DNA of 64,000 nucleotides from an uncultured bacterium (GCA_945829425.1 CALZUQ010000002.1:1-64000); one strand, 5' to 3'; shown: positions 34,015 through 43,668, numbered from the stretch's first letter. Notes: generated by a model from the sequence alone, not told the origin. Translations and numbers: made by a program.

Positions 34015-35385
34015 ATGAAAGCAATATACTTCATCGGAGCAGGCGGCATTGGCATGTCGGCTCTCGAAAGATATTTCAACCAGAACGGATATAAGGTCGG
34101 AGGATATGACAAGACACCGTCGCCTCTGACGGCATCGCTGCGTAAGGAGGGTATAGACATACATTTTGAGGACGACATAGACAGCGTAGACAGTGTCTTT
34201 AAGGACAAGGAGAACTGCTTGGTATGCTATACGCCTGCCATTCCTGCTAACCACGGAGAACTGACGTATTTCCGCGAGAACGGCTTCAAGGTCATGAAGA
34301 GGGCGCAGATTCTCGGGCTTCTGACAGCCGACAAGAAAGGACTATGCTTCGCCGGAACACACGGCAAGACGACTACATCTGCCATGTGTGCCCATATCAT
34401 GCACCAGTCGGAGCAGGATTGCAATGCTTTCCTCGGAGGAATATCCAAGAACTACGGAACAAACTATATCCTTTCCGGAAAATCGGACTACGTAGTGATA
34501 GAAGCCGATGAGTTTGACCGCTCTTTCCATTGGCTGAGACCGTGGATGAGCGTAATAACGTCTACCGATGCCGACCATCTCGACATCTACGGAACGGAGG
34601 AGGCATATCTGGAGTCGTTCCGCCATTATACCACATTGATACAGCCGGGAGGAGCCTTGATAGTAAAGAAAGGAATAAAGGCTGAGGTGGCACCGCAGGA
34701 GGGCGTCAGGGTGTATGAATACTCAAGAAACGAGGGAGACTTCCATGCGGAGAATATACGCATTGCTGACGGAACCATAACATTCGACTTCATATCGCCC
34801 GTAGAGAACGTACGTGACGTGGTGCTCGGCCAGCCGATACCCGTGAACATAGAAAACGGTATCGCTGCCATGGCTATGGCACAGCTGAACGGCTGTACTG
34901 CGGAGGAACTGCGCCACGGAATGGAGACGTATGGGGGGGTTGACAGACGCTTCGACTTCAAGATAAAGGACAGCCGGCACGTCTTCCTCTCTGACTATGC
35001 ACACCATCCGAAGGAGATACAGCAGTCGGCAAGCTCGCTCCGCGAACTGTATCACGACCGTAAGATTACCGCAATATTCCAGCCGCATCTATACACCCGC
35101 ACAAGGGACTTCTACAAGGACTTTGCCGAGGCACTGAGCATTCTCGACGAGGTGGTGCTCACGGAGATTTACCCGGCACGTGAGGAGCCTATCGAGGGTG
35201 TCACCTCACAGCTTATATACGACAACCTTGCTGATGGCGTTACGAAAATCATGGTCAGGAAGTCTGATGTCCTCGACTTCGTACGTTCGCGCGACTTTGA
35301 TGTCCTCGTGGTGCTTGGGGCAGGAGACCTTGACAACCAGTGCGACGAGATAGCGGAGATAATAAGAAACAAGAAACAGCGATAA
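34015..35385 (+). CDS. murC: UDP-MurNAc:L-alanine ligase MurC
   Basis: 456 residues. N-terminal YFIGAGGIGMSALERYF, P-loop CFAGTHGKTTTSAMCAHIM, central VIEADEFDRSFHWLRP and TSTDADHLDIYG, C-terminal SDYAHHPKEIQQSASSLRE. It adds L-alanine to UDP-MurNAc; it sits after murG as usual in Bacteroidetes. A 99-bp gap from murG holds no evident signal. Confidence 0.97.
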   Translation: MKAIYFIGAGGIGMSALERYFNQNGYKVGGYDKTPSPLTASLRKEGIDIHFEDDIDSVDSVFKDKENCLVCYTPAIPANHGELTYFRENGFKVMKRAQILGLLTADKKGLCFAGTHGKTTTSAMCAHIMHQSEQDCNAFLGGISKNYGTNYILSGKSDYVVIEADEFDRSFHWLRPWMSVITSTDADHLDIYGTEEAYLESFRHYTTLIQPGGALIVKKGIKAEVAPQEGVRVYEYSRNEGDFHAENIRIADGTITFDFISPVENVRDVVLGQPIPVNIENGIAAMAMAQLNGCTAEELRHGMETYGGVDRRFDFKIKDSRHVFLSDYAHHPKEIQQSASSLRELYHDRKITAIFQPHLYTRTRDFYKDFAEALSILDEVVLTEIYPAREEPIEGVTSQLIYDNLADGVTKIMVRKSDVLDFVRSRDFDVLVVLGAGDLDNQCDEIAEIIRNKKQR

Positions 35386-35425
35386 CAACGGCTGATGAAG
35401 CCACCTAAACAGAACAGACCAATAC

Positions 35426-36409
35426 GTGAAGAGATATATCATCATAGCAATAGACATTATCTTGGCGGCATATATTGTCTTCGCAATAACGGCGTTCAAC
35501 AACCCGAAGCCTGCCGTAAGCAAGTGTACGAAGGTGAACATCGATATTGCCGACGAGAGCACATACGGATTTCTCGACGCTAAGGAGATAAAGCATATCC
35601 TTATGCGGAAGAACCTGTATCCTATGGGCATGCCGCTTGAGAAAGTCTCACCGCGTGAAATAGAAGAGGTGCTGTCGGCATCGCCTTTCGTCAGCACGGC
35701 AGAGTGCTGCAAGACTACTGCGGGACATGTGCGCATAACGGTGACGCAACGCTCGCCTATCGTGCGGGTGAAAAGCAGCAACGGAGACGACTATTATATT
35801 GATGAGAATGGTGGCATAATGCCTAACTCAAAATATAATTCCGACCTGATAATAGTGACAGGAAACGTGACAAGGGCGTTCGCACAGCAGTATGTCAGCA
35901 TTCTCACGAAAGTAATCATGGCAAGCGACTTGTGGCGCAACCAGATAGAGCAGATCAACGTCATGGAGGACAACGGCATAGAACTCGTGCCACGTGTGGG
36001 AGACCATATCGTTTTCCTCGGATATCTGCCTGCTTGTAATGACGAAAGTCAGAGGAAGGAAGAGGTATGCCGTTTCGTGACAGAGAAACTGTCAAGATTA
36101 GAGAAATTCTATACCTATGGGCTGTCTGTGGCAGGATGGAACAAATACGAACGTATAGACATTCAGTACAGTAACCAGATAATATGCAAACGTCATTCTT
36201 CGCTACAGAAAGCAGAGACTAAGCTGATAGAACGTGAACAACCTGTCGTGACAGAAGAACAGAAGAAACAGGAGGAAGGAAACGTAGTGGAGAAAGAGAA
36301 GAAGGAAACACCACAGGAAAACAAGAAGGAGCCTGCAAAGAAGGAGCCTGCAAAGAAGAAGTCTGTAAAGAACTCTTCTTCCAAGAAAGACTCAGCAAAG
36401 AAACCGTAA
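35426..36409 (+). CDS. ftsQ: Cell division protein FtsQ with long basic tail
   Basis: 327 residues, GTG start at 35426 (no ATG gives a membrane anchor). Membrane segment about 4-25, then a POTRA-like and beta-domain (ILMRKNLYPMGMPLEKVSPREIEEVLSASPFVSTAEC, TVTQRSPIVRV, YYIDENGGIMP). The last 50 or so residues are a low-complexity, mostly lysine/glutamate tail with KEPAKKEPAKK and SSSKKDSAKK, predicted periplasmic. It bridges FtsB/FtsL and the divisome; the tail could contact peptidoglycan or an acidic partner, but that is speculation. Confidence 0.9.
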   Translation: MKRYIIIAIDIILAAYIVFAITAFNNPKPAVSKCTKVNIDIADESTYGFLDAKEIKHILMRKNLYPMGMPLEKVSPREIEEVLSASPFVSTAECCKTTAGHVRITVTQRSPIVRVKSSNGDDYYIDENGGIMPNSKYNSDLIIVTGNVTRAFAQQYVSILTKVIMASDLWRNQIEQINVMEDNGIELVPRVGDHIVFLGYLPACNDESQRKEEVCRFVTEKLSRLEKFYTYGLSVAGWNKYERIDIQYSNQIICKRHSSLQKAETKLIEREQPVVTEEQKKQEEGNVVEKEKKETPQENKKEPAKKEPAKKKSVKNSSSKKDSAKKP

Positions 36410-36440
36410 CGAGAAAACAAACATTATATCCCTGTAAGAT

Positions 36441-37886
36441 ATGCCAGCAAAAGATTTTTACGTAGCCATAGAACTTGGCTCATCGAAGATTACCGGCTTG
36501 GCCGGACAGAAGCGAATGGATGGCAGCATCAACGTACTCGCCATCGCTACAGAGCCTGCAGCGACATGTATTCGCAAAGGCGTAGTATATAATATAGACA
36601 AGACAAACCAGTGCATACGCAATATCGTGCAGAAACTGCAGAATGCGTTGCAAACAGAGATAAAACTTGTACATGTAGGCATTGGCGGACAAGGCATCAG
36701 AAGCGTGTCTAACACTCTGACCGTTGACTTCGATGAGGCTACGGTGGTAAACCATGCCACAATAGACTCTATGATGGACGCTAACCGCAACGCGCGTTAT
36801 GCCAACCAGACGAAGCTCGACGTGGCTCCCCAAGAGTATAAGGTTGACTCGCAATACCAGATAGACCCTGTAGGCATAGAGTGCAGCCGCATAGAAGGTA
36901 ATTTCCTCAATATCGTATGGCGGGACGCTTTCTGCCGTAACCTGTATAAATGTTTCGAGCAAAGCGGAATGCCGGAGCCAAGATATTATCTTACGCAGAT
37001 GGCTCTTGCTGACAATATCCTCTCTGAGACAGAGCGACGTACTGGATGTGTGCTCGTTGACCTCGGCGCAGGAACAACAACGGTGTCAATATACTATAAG
37101 AACATTCTGAGGCATATAGTAACCATTCCGCTCGGAGGAAACAATATCACGAAGGACATAACGTCTTTCCATATTGACGAGATGGAAGCCGACAAGCTGA
37201 AGCTGAAGTATGGAGCGGCATACACCAGCTCGTCGGAGATTGACCCGGAGATGAAAATATCTATAGACCCACAGCGTTCAATACCATACAGGGAGTTCGT
37301 AAACCTTGTAGAGGCGCGAGTGGAGGAGATAATAAAGAACGTTCTCGCACAAATACCTACAGAATATGCCGACAAACTCGGAGGAGGCATAATTCTTACC
37401 GGAGGTGGGATAAACATGAAGAATATGGAGACTACCTTCCGAAAATATTCCAACATCGAACGCGTGAGGGTGGCGTCAACAATAACGGCGAGCGTGAATG
37501 CGGCAAAGGGCGTAACGCTAGAAAACAACGGAAAACTCTGTGCGGCATTGGCTCTCTTGCAGAAGTCTGACCAGATTTCTTCCGGAAGACCGCTTAACGA
37601 GGTGAACACGCTATTCGGAAATGAACTGGAGCCTGTGACGGAAACGACGACGACAATGCAGCGCGACCCGGCAACAATAAAACCGGGACAGGTGCTGACA
37701 GGACGTGAGCGTGAGGCAGAGGAAGAGGCACGCAAAAGGGCTGAGGACGAGAAACGAAGGGAGGAAGAGGCTGAAGAGAAGCGTAAGGCAGAGGAAGAGG
37801 AGAAGAGAAAGCAGAACTCTTTCATTAATAAGGTACGCCGCCACATCCTCGACTTCGGAAAGAAAATGGTGGAGCCAGAGGAGTAA
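36441..37886 (+). CDS. ftsA: Cell division protein FtsA
   Basis: 481 residues. Actin-like fold: VAIELGSSKITGLAGQ (phosphate 1), VLVDLGAGTTTVSIYY (phosphate 2), GGGIILTGGGINMKNM (adenosine). After the core a charged helical segment (about 415-460, runs of E, R and K) leads to a C-terminal amphipathic helix NSFINKVRRHILDFGKKMVE, the expected membrane-targeting sequence. It anchors FtsZ to the membrane. Confidence 0.96.
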   Translation: MPAKDFYVAIELGSSKITGLAGQKRMDGSINVLAIATEPAATCIRKGVVYNIDKTNQCIRNIVQKLQNALQTEIKLVHVGIGGQGIRSVSNTLTVDFDEATVVNHATIDSMMDANRNARYANQTKLDVAPQEYKVDSQYQIDPVGIECSRIEGNFLNIVWRDAFCRNLYKCFEQSGMPEPRYYLTQMALADNILSETERRTGCVLVDLGAGTTTVSIYYKNILRHIVTIPLGGNNITKDITSFHIDEMEADKLKLKYGAAYTSSSEIDPEMKISIDPQRSIPYREFVNLVEARVEEIIKNVLAQIPTEYADKLGGGIILTGGGINMKNMETTFRKYSNIERVRVASTITASVNAAKGVTLENNGKLCAALALLQKSDQISSGRPLNEVNTLFGNELEPVTETTTTMQRDPATIKPGQVLTGREREAEEEARKRAEDEKRREEEAEEKRKAEEEEKRKQNSFINKVRRHILDFGKKMVEPEE

Positions 37887-37913
37887 ACACCTGAAAGGAG
37901 AAGACAATATTCT

Positions 37914-37936
37914 GGTGGGGTATATTAATTCCCACC
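37914..37936. repeat. Solo 23-bp GGTGGG-N11-CCCACC hairpin upstream of ftsZ
   Basis: GGTGGGGTATATTAATTCCCACC is the MITE left-end motif in the same orientation (TATTAATTCCCACC is shared). It lies 25 bp before the ftsZ start, in the ftsA-ftsZ gap, where a hairpin would sit in the leader. Confidence 0.65.
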
Positions 37937-37961
37937 TTCAGAGATATCAACACATTGCAAT

Positions 37962-39281
37962 ATGGAGAACAATAGACCAAACCTTGTTGACTTCGGTACT
38001 CCGGAGAAGAAACAGAGCATAATAAAAGTGATTGGAGTAGGCGGTGGCGGAGGAAATGCCGTCAACCACATGTACCGTGAGGGCATACATGATGTGTCGT
38101 TTGTATTGTGTAACACTGATGCACAGGCACTCAATGACTCGCCCGTACCGGTAAAGCTGCAACTCGGCAGTGAGGGACTCGGTGCGGGAAATATTCCTGC
38201 AAGAGCGCGCGAGGCTGCTGAGGAAACCATAGATGGCGTGCGAAATATGCTGTCCGACGGAACGAAGATGGTGTTTATTACAGCCGGAATGGGAGGAGGA
38301 ACAGGAACGGGAGCGGCACCTGTCATTGCGCGTGAGTCGAAGGCGCAGGGCATTCTGACCGTGGGCATCGTAACAATACCGTTCCAGTTTGAAGGAAGGA
38401 AAAAAATCGACCAGGCTCTCGACGGCGTTGAGGAGATAGCGAAGAATGTCGATGCACTGCTCGTGATAAATAACCAGAGACTGCTGAAAATATATCCTGA
38501 CCTGCCTATCATGCAGGCGTTCGGAAAGGCTGACGACACACTCTCTGTGGCTGCGAAGTCTATAGCGGAGATAATCACCGTACACGGTATTATAAACCTT
38601 GACTTCAACGATGTGAAGACAGTGCTTAAGGACGGTGGAGTGGCAATAATGTCTACAGGATATGGCGAGGGAGAAGAGAGAGTAAAAAACGCTATCAACG
38701 ATGCGCTGAACTCTCCACTGCTGAATAACAAGGATATCTTCCACTCAAAGAAGATACTGCTTGCCATATACTCTTCTGCCGAGGCTAACTCTCAGGGACT
38801 CATGATGGAGGAGATGAACTACGTCACGGAGTTCATGGACGGATTCAAGGAGGACATAGAGACGAAGTGGGGACTCTTCAACGACCCTGAACTGGGCGAC
38901 AAGGTGAAGGTGACTATATTGTCTACGGGCTTCGGACTCTCTGACGTCGAAGGACTGTCTGAACGTGTTAAGAAACAAGACCAGCAGGAAGCCCTCCGCG
39001 ACGCAGAGCGTGCCGCCGACGAGGCAAAACGTGATGAGCGACGTCGTAAGTATTATACAGACACAGACAACCATTTCGTCCGTAGGGCTGCCAACATATT
39101 CATATTCAATACCGACGACCTTGACGACGACAACATCATTGAGGCGGTGGAGAACACTCCGACGATGAAACGTACGAGACAGCAGCTGGCAGACCTGATA
39201 AAGCTCTCTTCCGGCACATTGCCTGAAGAGCAGACACAGCAGAAACCGCAGCAGAATACAGGGGTTATTAGTTTTACATAA
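37962..39281 (+). CDS. ftsZ: Cell division protein FtsZ
   Basis: 439 residues. GTP-binding GVGGGGGNAVNHMY, tubulin signature AGMGGGTGTGAAPVIA and T7-loop LDFNDVKTVLKDGG are intact, so it is a normal polymerising GTPase. The C-terminal part differs from the textbook arrangement: a highly charged linker (KRDERRRKYY), a further conserved-looking stretch (HFVRRAANIFIFNTDDLDDD, QLADLIKLSSG), and a Q/P-rich end TGVISFT without a recognisable DIPxFLR peptide. The FtsA-binding peptide may lie within the QLADLIKLS segment. Last gene of the cluster. Confidence 0.97.
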   Translation: MENNRPNLVDFGTPEKKQSIIKVIGVGGGGGNAVNHMYREGIHDVSFVLCNTDAQALNDSPVPVKLQLGSEGLGAGNIPARAREAAEETIDGVRNMLSDGTKMVFITAGMGGGTGTGAAPVIARESKAQGILTVGIVTIPFQFEGRKKIDQALDGVEEIAKNVDALLVINNQRLLKIYPDLPIMQAFGKADDTLSVAAKSIAEIITVHGIINLDFNDVKTVLKDGGVAIMSTGYGEGEERVKNAINDALNSPLLNNKDIFHSKKILLAIYSSAEANSQGLMMEEMNYVTEFMDGFKEDIETKWGLFNDPELGDKVKVTILSTGFGLSDVEGLSERVKKQDQQEALRDAERAADEAKRDERRRKYYTDTDNHFVRRAANIFIFNTDDLDDDNIIEAVENTPTMKRTRQQLADLIKLSSGTLPEEQTQQKPQQNTGVISFT

Positions 39282-39301
39282 AAAAATAAAGAAGTTGTAA
39301 G

Positions 39302-39333
39302 CAGGTGGGCAAAAGAACGTTTTTGAACACCTG
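39302..39333 (+). terminator. Hairpin after ftsZ
   Basis: CAGGTG (39302-39307) pairs with CACCTG (39328-39333), with a partial inner CAAAA/TTTTG stem. It ends the dcw transcript or attenuates into the next gene. It contains AGGTGGG and may be a diverged member of the GGTGGG family. No strong T run follows. Confidence 0.4.
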
Positions 39334-39401
39334 TTTATTACCAGCATAACAGTATCTCGGAGAAATAGAACGTACCAAAACTTAACCTAAAACATAATAC
39401 A

Positions 39402-40076
39402 ATGGATATTACCGTACTATTCAAGCTGACCTACGGACTGTATGTCGTAGGAACTTTCGATGAAGGCCGTCCCGTAGGATGTATCATAAACACCTGCTTC
39501 CAAGTGACTAGCCAGAACCCTATCGTGGCTATCTCCTTAAACAAGAACAACTACACCCTTGAGGCGGTACGCAAGAACACACGCTTCTCACTGTCGATAT
39601 TGGCAGAGGACAGCGATCCGGATGTAATAGGAAGCTTCGGATACCGTTCAAGCCGTGACAACGACAAATATGAGGGCTTCGGATATGACACTGTCGACGG
39701 CGTTCCTGTAGTGAAGGGAAAATTTGCCGGACGCCTTGTTCTCGACGCTCTGAACTTCGTTGACAACGAGACGCACTACGTTGTCTTTGCACGTCTTGTC
39801 AATACTGTTCCGGGAGAGGGAACACCAATGACTTACGACTATTTCCACCGTGTAATAAAAGGTAAGGCACCGAAGAATGCTCCGACATACGTTGAAGAGG
39901 ACGCTGAGAAAGAGGCAGAAGAAGGTGAAAAACTTGTTGCTGACAACCGCAAGCATACATATAAGTGTATCGTGTGTGGCAAAGAGGTTGAGGCAGAAGG
40001 AAACCTGCCGGAAGATTTCAAATGCCCTGCATGTAAGAAGGGAAGGGATGTCTTCGAGAGAATGCCGGAGAAATAA
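39402..40076 (+). CDS. Flavin reductase-rubredoxin fusion (high-molecular-weight rubredoxin type)
   Basis: 224 residues. Residues about 1-150 are a flavin-reductase-like FMN-binding split barrel (GRPVGCIINTCFQVTSQNPIVAISLNKNNYT; FSLSILAEDSDPDVIGSFGYRSSRDNDKY). A charged linker leads to a short rubredoxin-like domain (about 187-224) with two Cys pairs, CIVCGKE and CPACKKG. Such NADH:rubredoxin-type proteins feed electrons to flavodiiron proteins or rubrerythrin in anaerobes for oxygen or NO reduction. No such partner is adjacent here. Confidence 0.9.
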   Translation: MDITVLFKLTYGLYVVGTFDEGRPVGCIINTCFQVTSQNPIVAISLNKNNYTLEAVRKNTRFSLSILAEDSDPDVIGSFGYRSSRDNDKYEGFGYDTVDGVPVVKGKFAGRLVLDALNFVDNETHYVVFARLVNTVPGEGTPMTYDYFHRVIKGKAPKNAPTYVEEDAEKEAEEGEKLVADNRKHTYKCIVCGKEVEAEGNLPEDFKCPACKKGRDVFERMPEK

Positions 40077-40121
40077 CATATATCCCGGGCGAAGCCCGAA
40101 GGACGTAAAGAATAACGGAAA

Positions 40122-40158
40122 ATGCCGCATAGCAGAAAAGTCTTTCGCTATGCGGCAT
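40122..40158. terminator. Bidirectional terminator between convergent genes
   Basis: ATGCCGCATAGC (40122-40133) pairs perfectly with GCTATGCGGCAT (40147-40158), flanked by A and T runs. A smaller CGGGC-GAA-GCCCG hairpin lies just before it (40086-40098). It serves the flavin reductase and the opposing DUF2207 gene. Confidence 0.85.
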
Positions 40159-40196
40159 CTTTTCGAAATGTATGGTTGAAAAAAATGCCCTTCGTC

Positions 40197-42107
40197 CTAC
40201 CAGCTTCCGCCGCCTCCACCTGCTCCACCTCCTCCAGCAAAGCCACCGGAGAAACTGTGGCCACCACCTGTAACGGCTCCTGATGACGTTGTGTACATAG
40301 AGTTTACCGCCGTTTGGGAATTAGCACAAATGGCATTCATCAGAACCAAGTAGTTCAGAGTGGTCAGCGTAGAGTGTCCTGAGTTTTCATACCACTCCGG
40401 CGTTCTGATCTCTATATCCTTGAAGTGTTCCGCCCATTTGTCTGTCAGTCCGAAGACCATGGCGTATGGCATGATACGATAGAAATAGTCAGGATCGTCG
40501 TAGAGCATCGTCTTCAGACGTTCCTTCTCGGCTGTCTCTATAAACTCTTTCAGTCCTAACAGCTTACCTGACATGTCAGCCCTGTAACGGCTGTTCACGA
40601 AGAAACGCCTTATGCGCTCTGTGCAGAGGAAGCAGACAACGAAAAGCATCATGGCGACACCTGAAGACATCATATCCTCGTCCTTGGTAAAGATATAAAG
40701 GAAGAAGAGCGCTATGGCAACGACAGCTTTCGTGATGTTATACGCTATCTTGAACGACCGTTTGATGAATAGCTGGCGCTCTGCTATGGCAGAGTTGAAA
40801 ATCATTCCGCAGAAGAATGGGAAAGCCCAGAGCAAGAGGGCGTAAGCCACAGGCATATTGTCGAAATACTGCACTTCAGATGTGTTGGCGAAAGCGAGGG
40901 TTGAGAATATCAGCAAAGGGATGTAAATGAGTATGCTGATGTTCATGTGAAGAAGTTTTTTCTCCCCTTTGAAAATTCCTTGTAGTGAGGAATGTGTCTT
41001 TAACATCTTTTCCGGTGAAGGCTTTACTTCGTCGAGCCTTACTGTCTCTTTTCCGTTGAAGAGGGCGTCCATAAAGAGCTTCTGGTACTCCGGAGCGTCG
41101 GCAGGAAGAGGGCCTTTTTTCTTCAGTATGAGATATTCTTTCTTATCTGTATATTTGCTGTCTTTTTTCCCTTCGGAAATAGAGATGTAGCCTTTGCCCG
41201 CAAACCAAGGTATTATCGACGCGATATCCACAGCGTCAACGCTGTTGTCTGTTATAGTACCCACTTCTGCGCTGCAGATGTCATTGGGAGGATAGAACTC
41301 TATCTGCTTTGTCACAGTAGGATGTTTTGTCAGCCACGCCTTGAGTATAATAATCACGGCAAAGATGAGGGTGAGGAGCACGAATATATACATTGGCTCA
41401 GAGCTTACTGCCTTGGCATTTTCAAAGTAGCCCTCTTCGAGAGGCATATACAGTGTCAGAGCCTCGTTGCTGTTTATGCTGTCTATGCTGCCGGCAAGGC
41501 TGTTGCCATTCCACGTTATGCCTTCCGCCTCTTTCCTTTCTCCGTATTTCCCGAGAAATACTTTCATGGCTTTTTTCGCCTCTTCCGGCACTTCCTTTTC
41601 AAACGTAATGGAGAAAGACAGGTGTTTTATCGGAGAGCTGAACCCGGTGCCGAGGATAGAGTGGAAGACGAGGTCGCGTGTCGTGATGCGGTCGTCGGGA
41701 TAGACGTAGGTGTACCCTATATGGTATTTATGTTCTCCAACAACCGTCTTGTCTTTGTCTCCGATAATGAAGACCTCGCAGTCGTCCTCGTCCTTTATAT
41801 CATACGGGTCGCCGTCAACAGTCACGTCTTCTATGTACGCACGATATCTGTAGTCTTCCACTTTCACCGTGCCGTCAGCTTGCCTTACCTCTTGCCCTAT
41901 ATTGAATGTGTATGGCACATAGAGATATATACCATGCCGCGGTTCGTAAAACTTCACCGTCTGAACGATCTTTACCTTCCATACATTGTCTTTGCTTACC
42001 AAAGCCTCATAGCGTATGTCTTCATATATAAATCCGCCCTTGTCACCAATGGCATGTATGCTTATGGCGAGCCATGCAAGTAATATGGTAAATAATCTTT
42101 TTGACAT
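40197..42107 (-). CDS. DUF2207 membrane protein with Gly-rich C-terminus
   Basis: 636 residues. Signal peptide (MSKRLFTILLAWLAISIHA), an extracytoplasmic DUF2207 domain (about 25-215; DNVWKVKIVQTVKFYEPRHGIYLYVPY), a membrane segment about 232-250, a winged-helix-like region and further membrane helices (about 385-480). It ends in a glycine-rich tail (GGHSFSGGFAGGGGAG...), a hallmark of the family. Function unknown. Upstream lie 22-bp tandem repeats. Confidence 0.85.
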   Translation of the reverse strand: MSKRLFTILLAWLAISIHAIGDKGGFIYEDIRYEALVSKDNVWKVKIVQTVKFYEPRHGIYLYVPYTFNIGQEVRQADGTVKVEDYRYRAYIEDVTVDGDPYDIKDEDDCEVFIIGDKDKTVVGEHKYHIGYTYVYPDDRITTRDLVFHSILGTGFSSPIKHLSFSITFEKEVPEEAKKAMKVFLGKYGERKEAEGITWNGNSLAGSIDSINSNEALTLYMPLEEGYFENAKAVSSEPMYIFVLLTLIFAVIIILKAWLTKHPTVTKQIEFYPPNDICSAEVGTITDNSVDAVDIASIIPWFAGKGYISISEGKKDSKYTDKKEYLILKKKGPLPADAPEYQKLFMDALFNGKETVRLDEVKPSPEKMLKTHSSLQGIFKGEKKLLHMNISILIYIPLLIFSTLAFANTSEVQYFDNMPVAYALLLWAFPFFCGMIFNSAIAERQLFIKRSFKIAYNITKAVVAIALFFLYIFTKDEDMMSSGVAMMLFVVCFLCTERIRRFFVNSRYRADMSGKLLGLKEFIETAEKERLKTMLYDDPDYFYRIMPYAMVFGLTDKWAEHFKDIEIRTPEWYENSGHSTLTTLNYLVLMNAICANSQTAVNSMYTTSSGAVTGGGHSFSGGFAGGGGAGGGGGSW

Positions 42108-42137
42108 GTTTCTATTTGGTTAAAGGTTGTGTTTTAT

Positions 42138-42201
42138 CCTTCGGAATGTCATATTTCTTCCTTCGAAATGTCATATTTCTTCCTTCGAAATGTTTTGTCT
42201 T
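42138..42201. repeat. 22-bp tandem repeats upstream of the DUF2207 gene
   Basis: The unit CCTTCGAAATGTCATATTTC+TT occurs at 42138-42159 (one difference) and 42160-42181, and a partial third at 42182-42201. Each holds TTCGAA; the period is two helical turns, which could place protein sites on one face. It lies 30-95 bp upstream of the start codon, in promoter position. No spacer-like variation, so not CRISPR. Confidence 0.65.
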
Positions 42202-42257
42202 ATTATTCTTTGGGTTGTGTCCTGTCCGATGGATGCCAGAGTTCAGCATAGTCCACG

Positions 42258-43658
42258 TTACCTGATTATCTCGTTTATGAATATCACGAGGATAAACAAT
42301 GGAATTACCGTGCTGATAAGATAATAAAAGACTGAGGGGAAGACTCCTAAACGTAAGGTGTGGCCGTTTGTTATCATTGACGTCACCTTATCTTTCCCAA
42401 GACGCCGCATAAGGAGACACATGAATATGCCGCCTATCGGCATGGCAAACTTTGCTACGAGGAAGTCGAAGATGTCGAACATGCCCATGCCTGCTACTGT
42501 CACACCGCTCCATTCACCGAACGACATGGAACAGCAGAAGCCGGCAATGCACGTCAGCAGGGCAATCATTATTCCTGCCGTCTGACGCTTCATGTTAAAA
42601 CGTTCACAAACGAAGGCTGTGGTAATCTCAAGCATGGAGATGCTTGAGGTCAGGGCTGCCATGACGAGGAGTAGGTAGAACAGCAGCGTAACGGAGTAGC
42701 ACAGCCATGGCGTAGAGCCGAACGCCAACTGGAAGATGTTCGGCAACGTTATGAACACCAAGGTAGGTCCTGCATCGGGACTTACGCCAACAGACATTGC
42801 AGCGGGAAATATCACTATTCCGGCAAGGATCGCAACGCAGGTATCTATCGTAGCGACATTTATAGAGTCTTTCACGATGTTTACCTTGTCTGAGAAATAT
42901 GACGCGTAGGTCATCAGCGTCCCTATTCCTATGGACAGCGTAAAGAACGCCTGCCCCATAGCGTTGAGCCATACGCTGGTATCGACCTTCGAGAAGTCCG
43001 GTTTGAAGAGGAACACCAGCCCTTCTGTAGCGTTAGGAAGCGACAGCGAACATATGGCGAGAACGATGAGCAGAATGAAGAGCAGCGGCATCATAATCTT
43101 GGAGCCGCGCTCAATGCCTTTCTGCACACCCAGGAGTACTATGCCAGTAGTGATTATCACGAAGAGTACCAAGGCTATGGTAGGGCGCACGGGGTCAGCG
43201 ATGAAAGAACTGAAATCTGAGGCGAATGTCGAAGCGTCCTTGCCTGTCAGAGAGTCAGCACCTGCCAGGAGTGCATATTGCAAGGTCCATCCCGCCACTA
43301 CGCTATAATATGCGAATACCATGAAGCCTGCTATTATGCACATGCTTCCTGCCATAGCCCATATCGCCTGTCCTATTTTTCCTGCCGGCGATGTCTTGGC
43401 AAGGTTTCTGAAGGTGTCGAAAGCGTTAGCCCGTCCTTCTCTTCCTGCCGCAATCTCTGCAATGAGCACAGGTACAGCAATGAAGAGAATACATATTATA
43501 TATATAAGAATGAATGCCGCGCCTCCGTTCTCTCCCGTCTCACATGGGAAGCGCCAGATGTTTCCCAAGCCTACCGCACTTCCTGCCGCTGCAAGTATTG
43601 CTCCAAGCCTTGAGCCGAAGTTCGCCCTTGCGTCTTTCTTCTCGTCTTTCTTGTTCAT
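42258..43658 (-). CDS. Sodium-dependent transporter, neurotransmitter:sodium symporter (NSS) family
   Basis: 466 residues with about 11-12 membrane helices. The family signature is clear in the first two helices: SRLGAILAAAGSAVGLGNIWRFPCETGENGGAAFILIYI. The unwound helix 6 region (LSIGIGTLMTYASYFSD) is also conserved. Bacterial members use the Na+ gradient to import amino acids or related amines; the substrate cannot be read from the sequence. The start ATG 43658 lies in frame with a stray copy of the S46 peptidase 3' end just upstream. Confidence 0.93.
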   Translation of the reverse strand: MNKKDEKKDARANFGSRLGAILAAAGSAVGLGNIWRFPCETGENGGAAFILIYIICILFIAVPVLIAEIAAGREGRANAFDTFRNLAKTSPAGKIGQAIWAMAGSMCIIAGFMVFAYYSVVAGWTLQYALLAGADSLTGKDASTFASDFSSFIADPVRPTIALVLFVIITTGIVLLGVQKGIERGSKIMMPLLFILLIVLAICSLSLPNATEGLVFLFKPDFSKVDTSVWLNAMGQAFFTLSIGIGTLMTYASYFSDKVNIVKDSINVATIDTCVAILAGIVIFPAAMSVGVSPDAGPTLVFITLPNIFQLAFGSTPWLCYSVTLLFYLLLVMAALTSSISMLEITTAFVCERFNMKRQTAGIMIALLTCIAGFCCSMSFGEWSGVTVAGMGMFDIFDFLVAKFAMPIGGIFMCLLMRRLGKDKVTSMITNGHTLRLGVFPSVFYYLISTVIPLFILVIFINEIIR

Positions 43659-43668
43659 TTGTTTTTGT

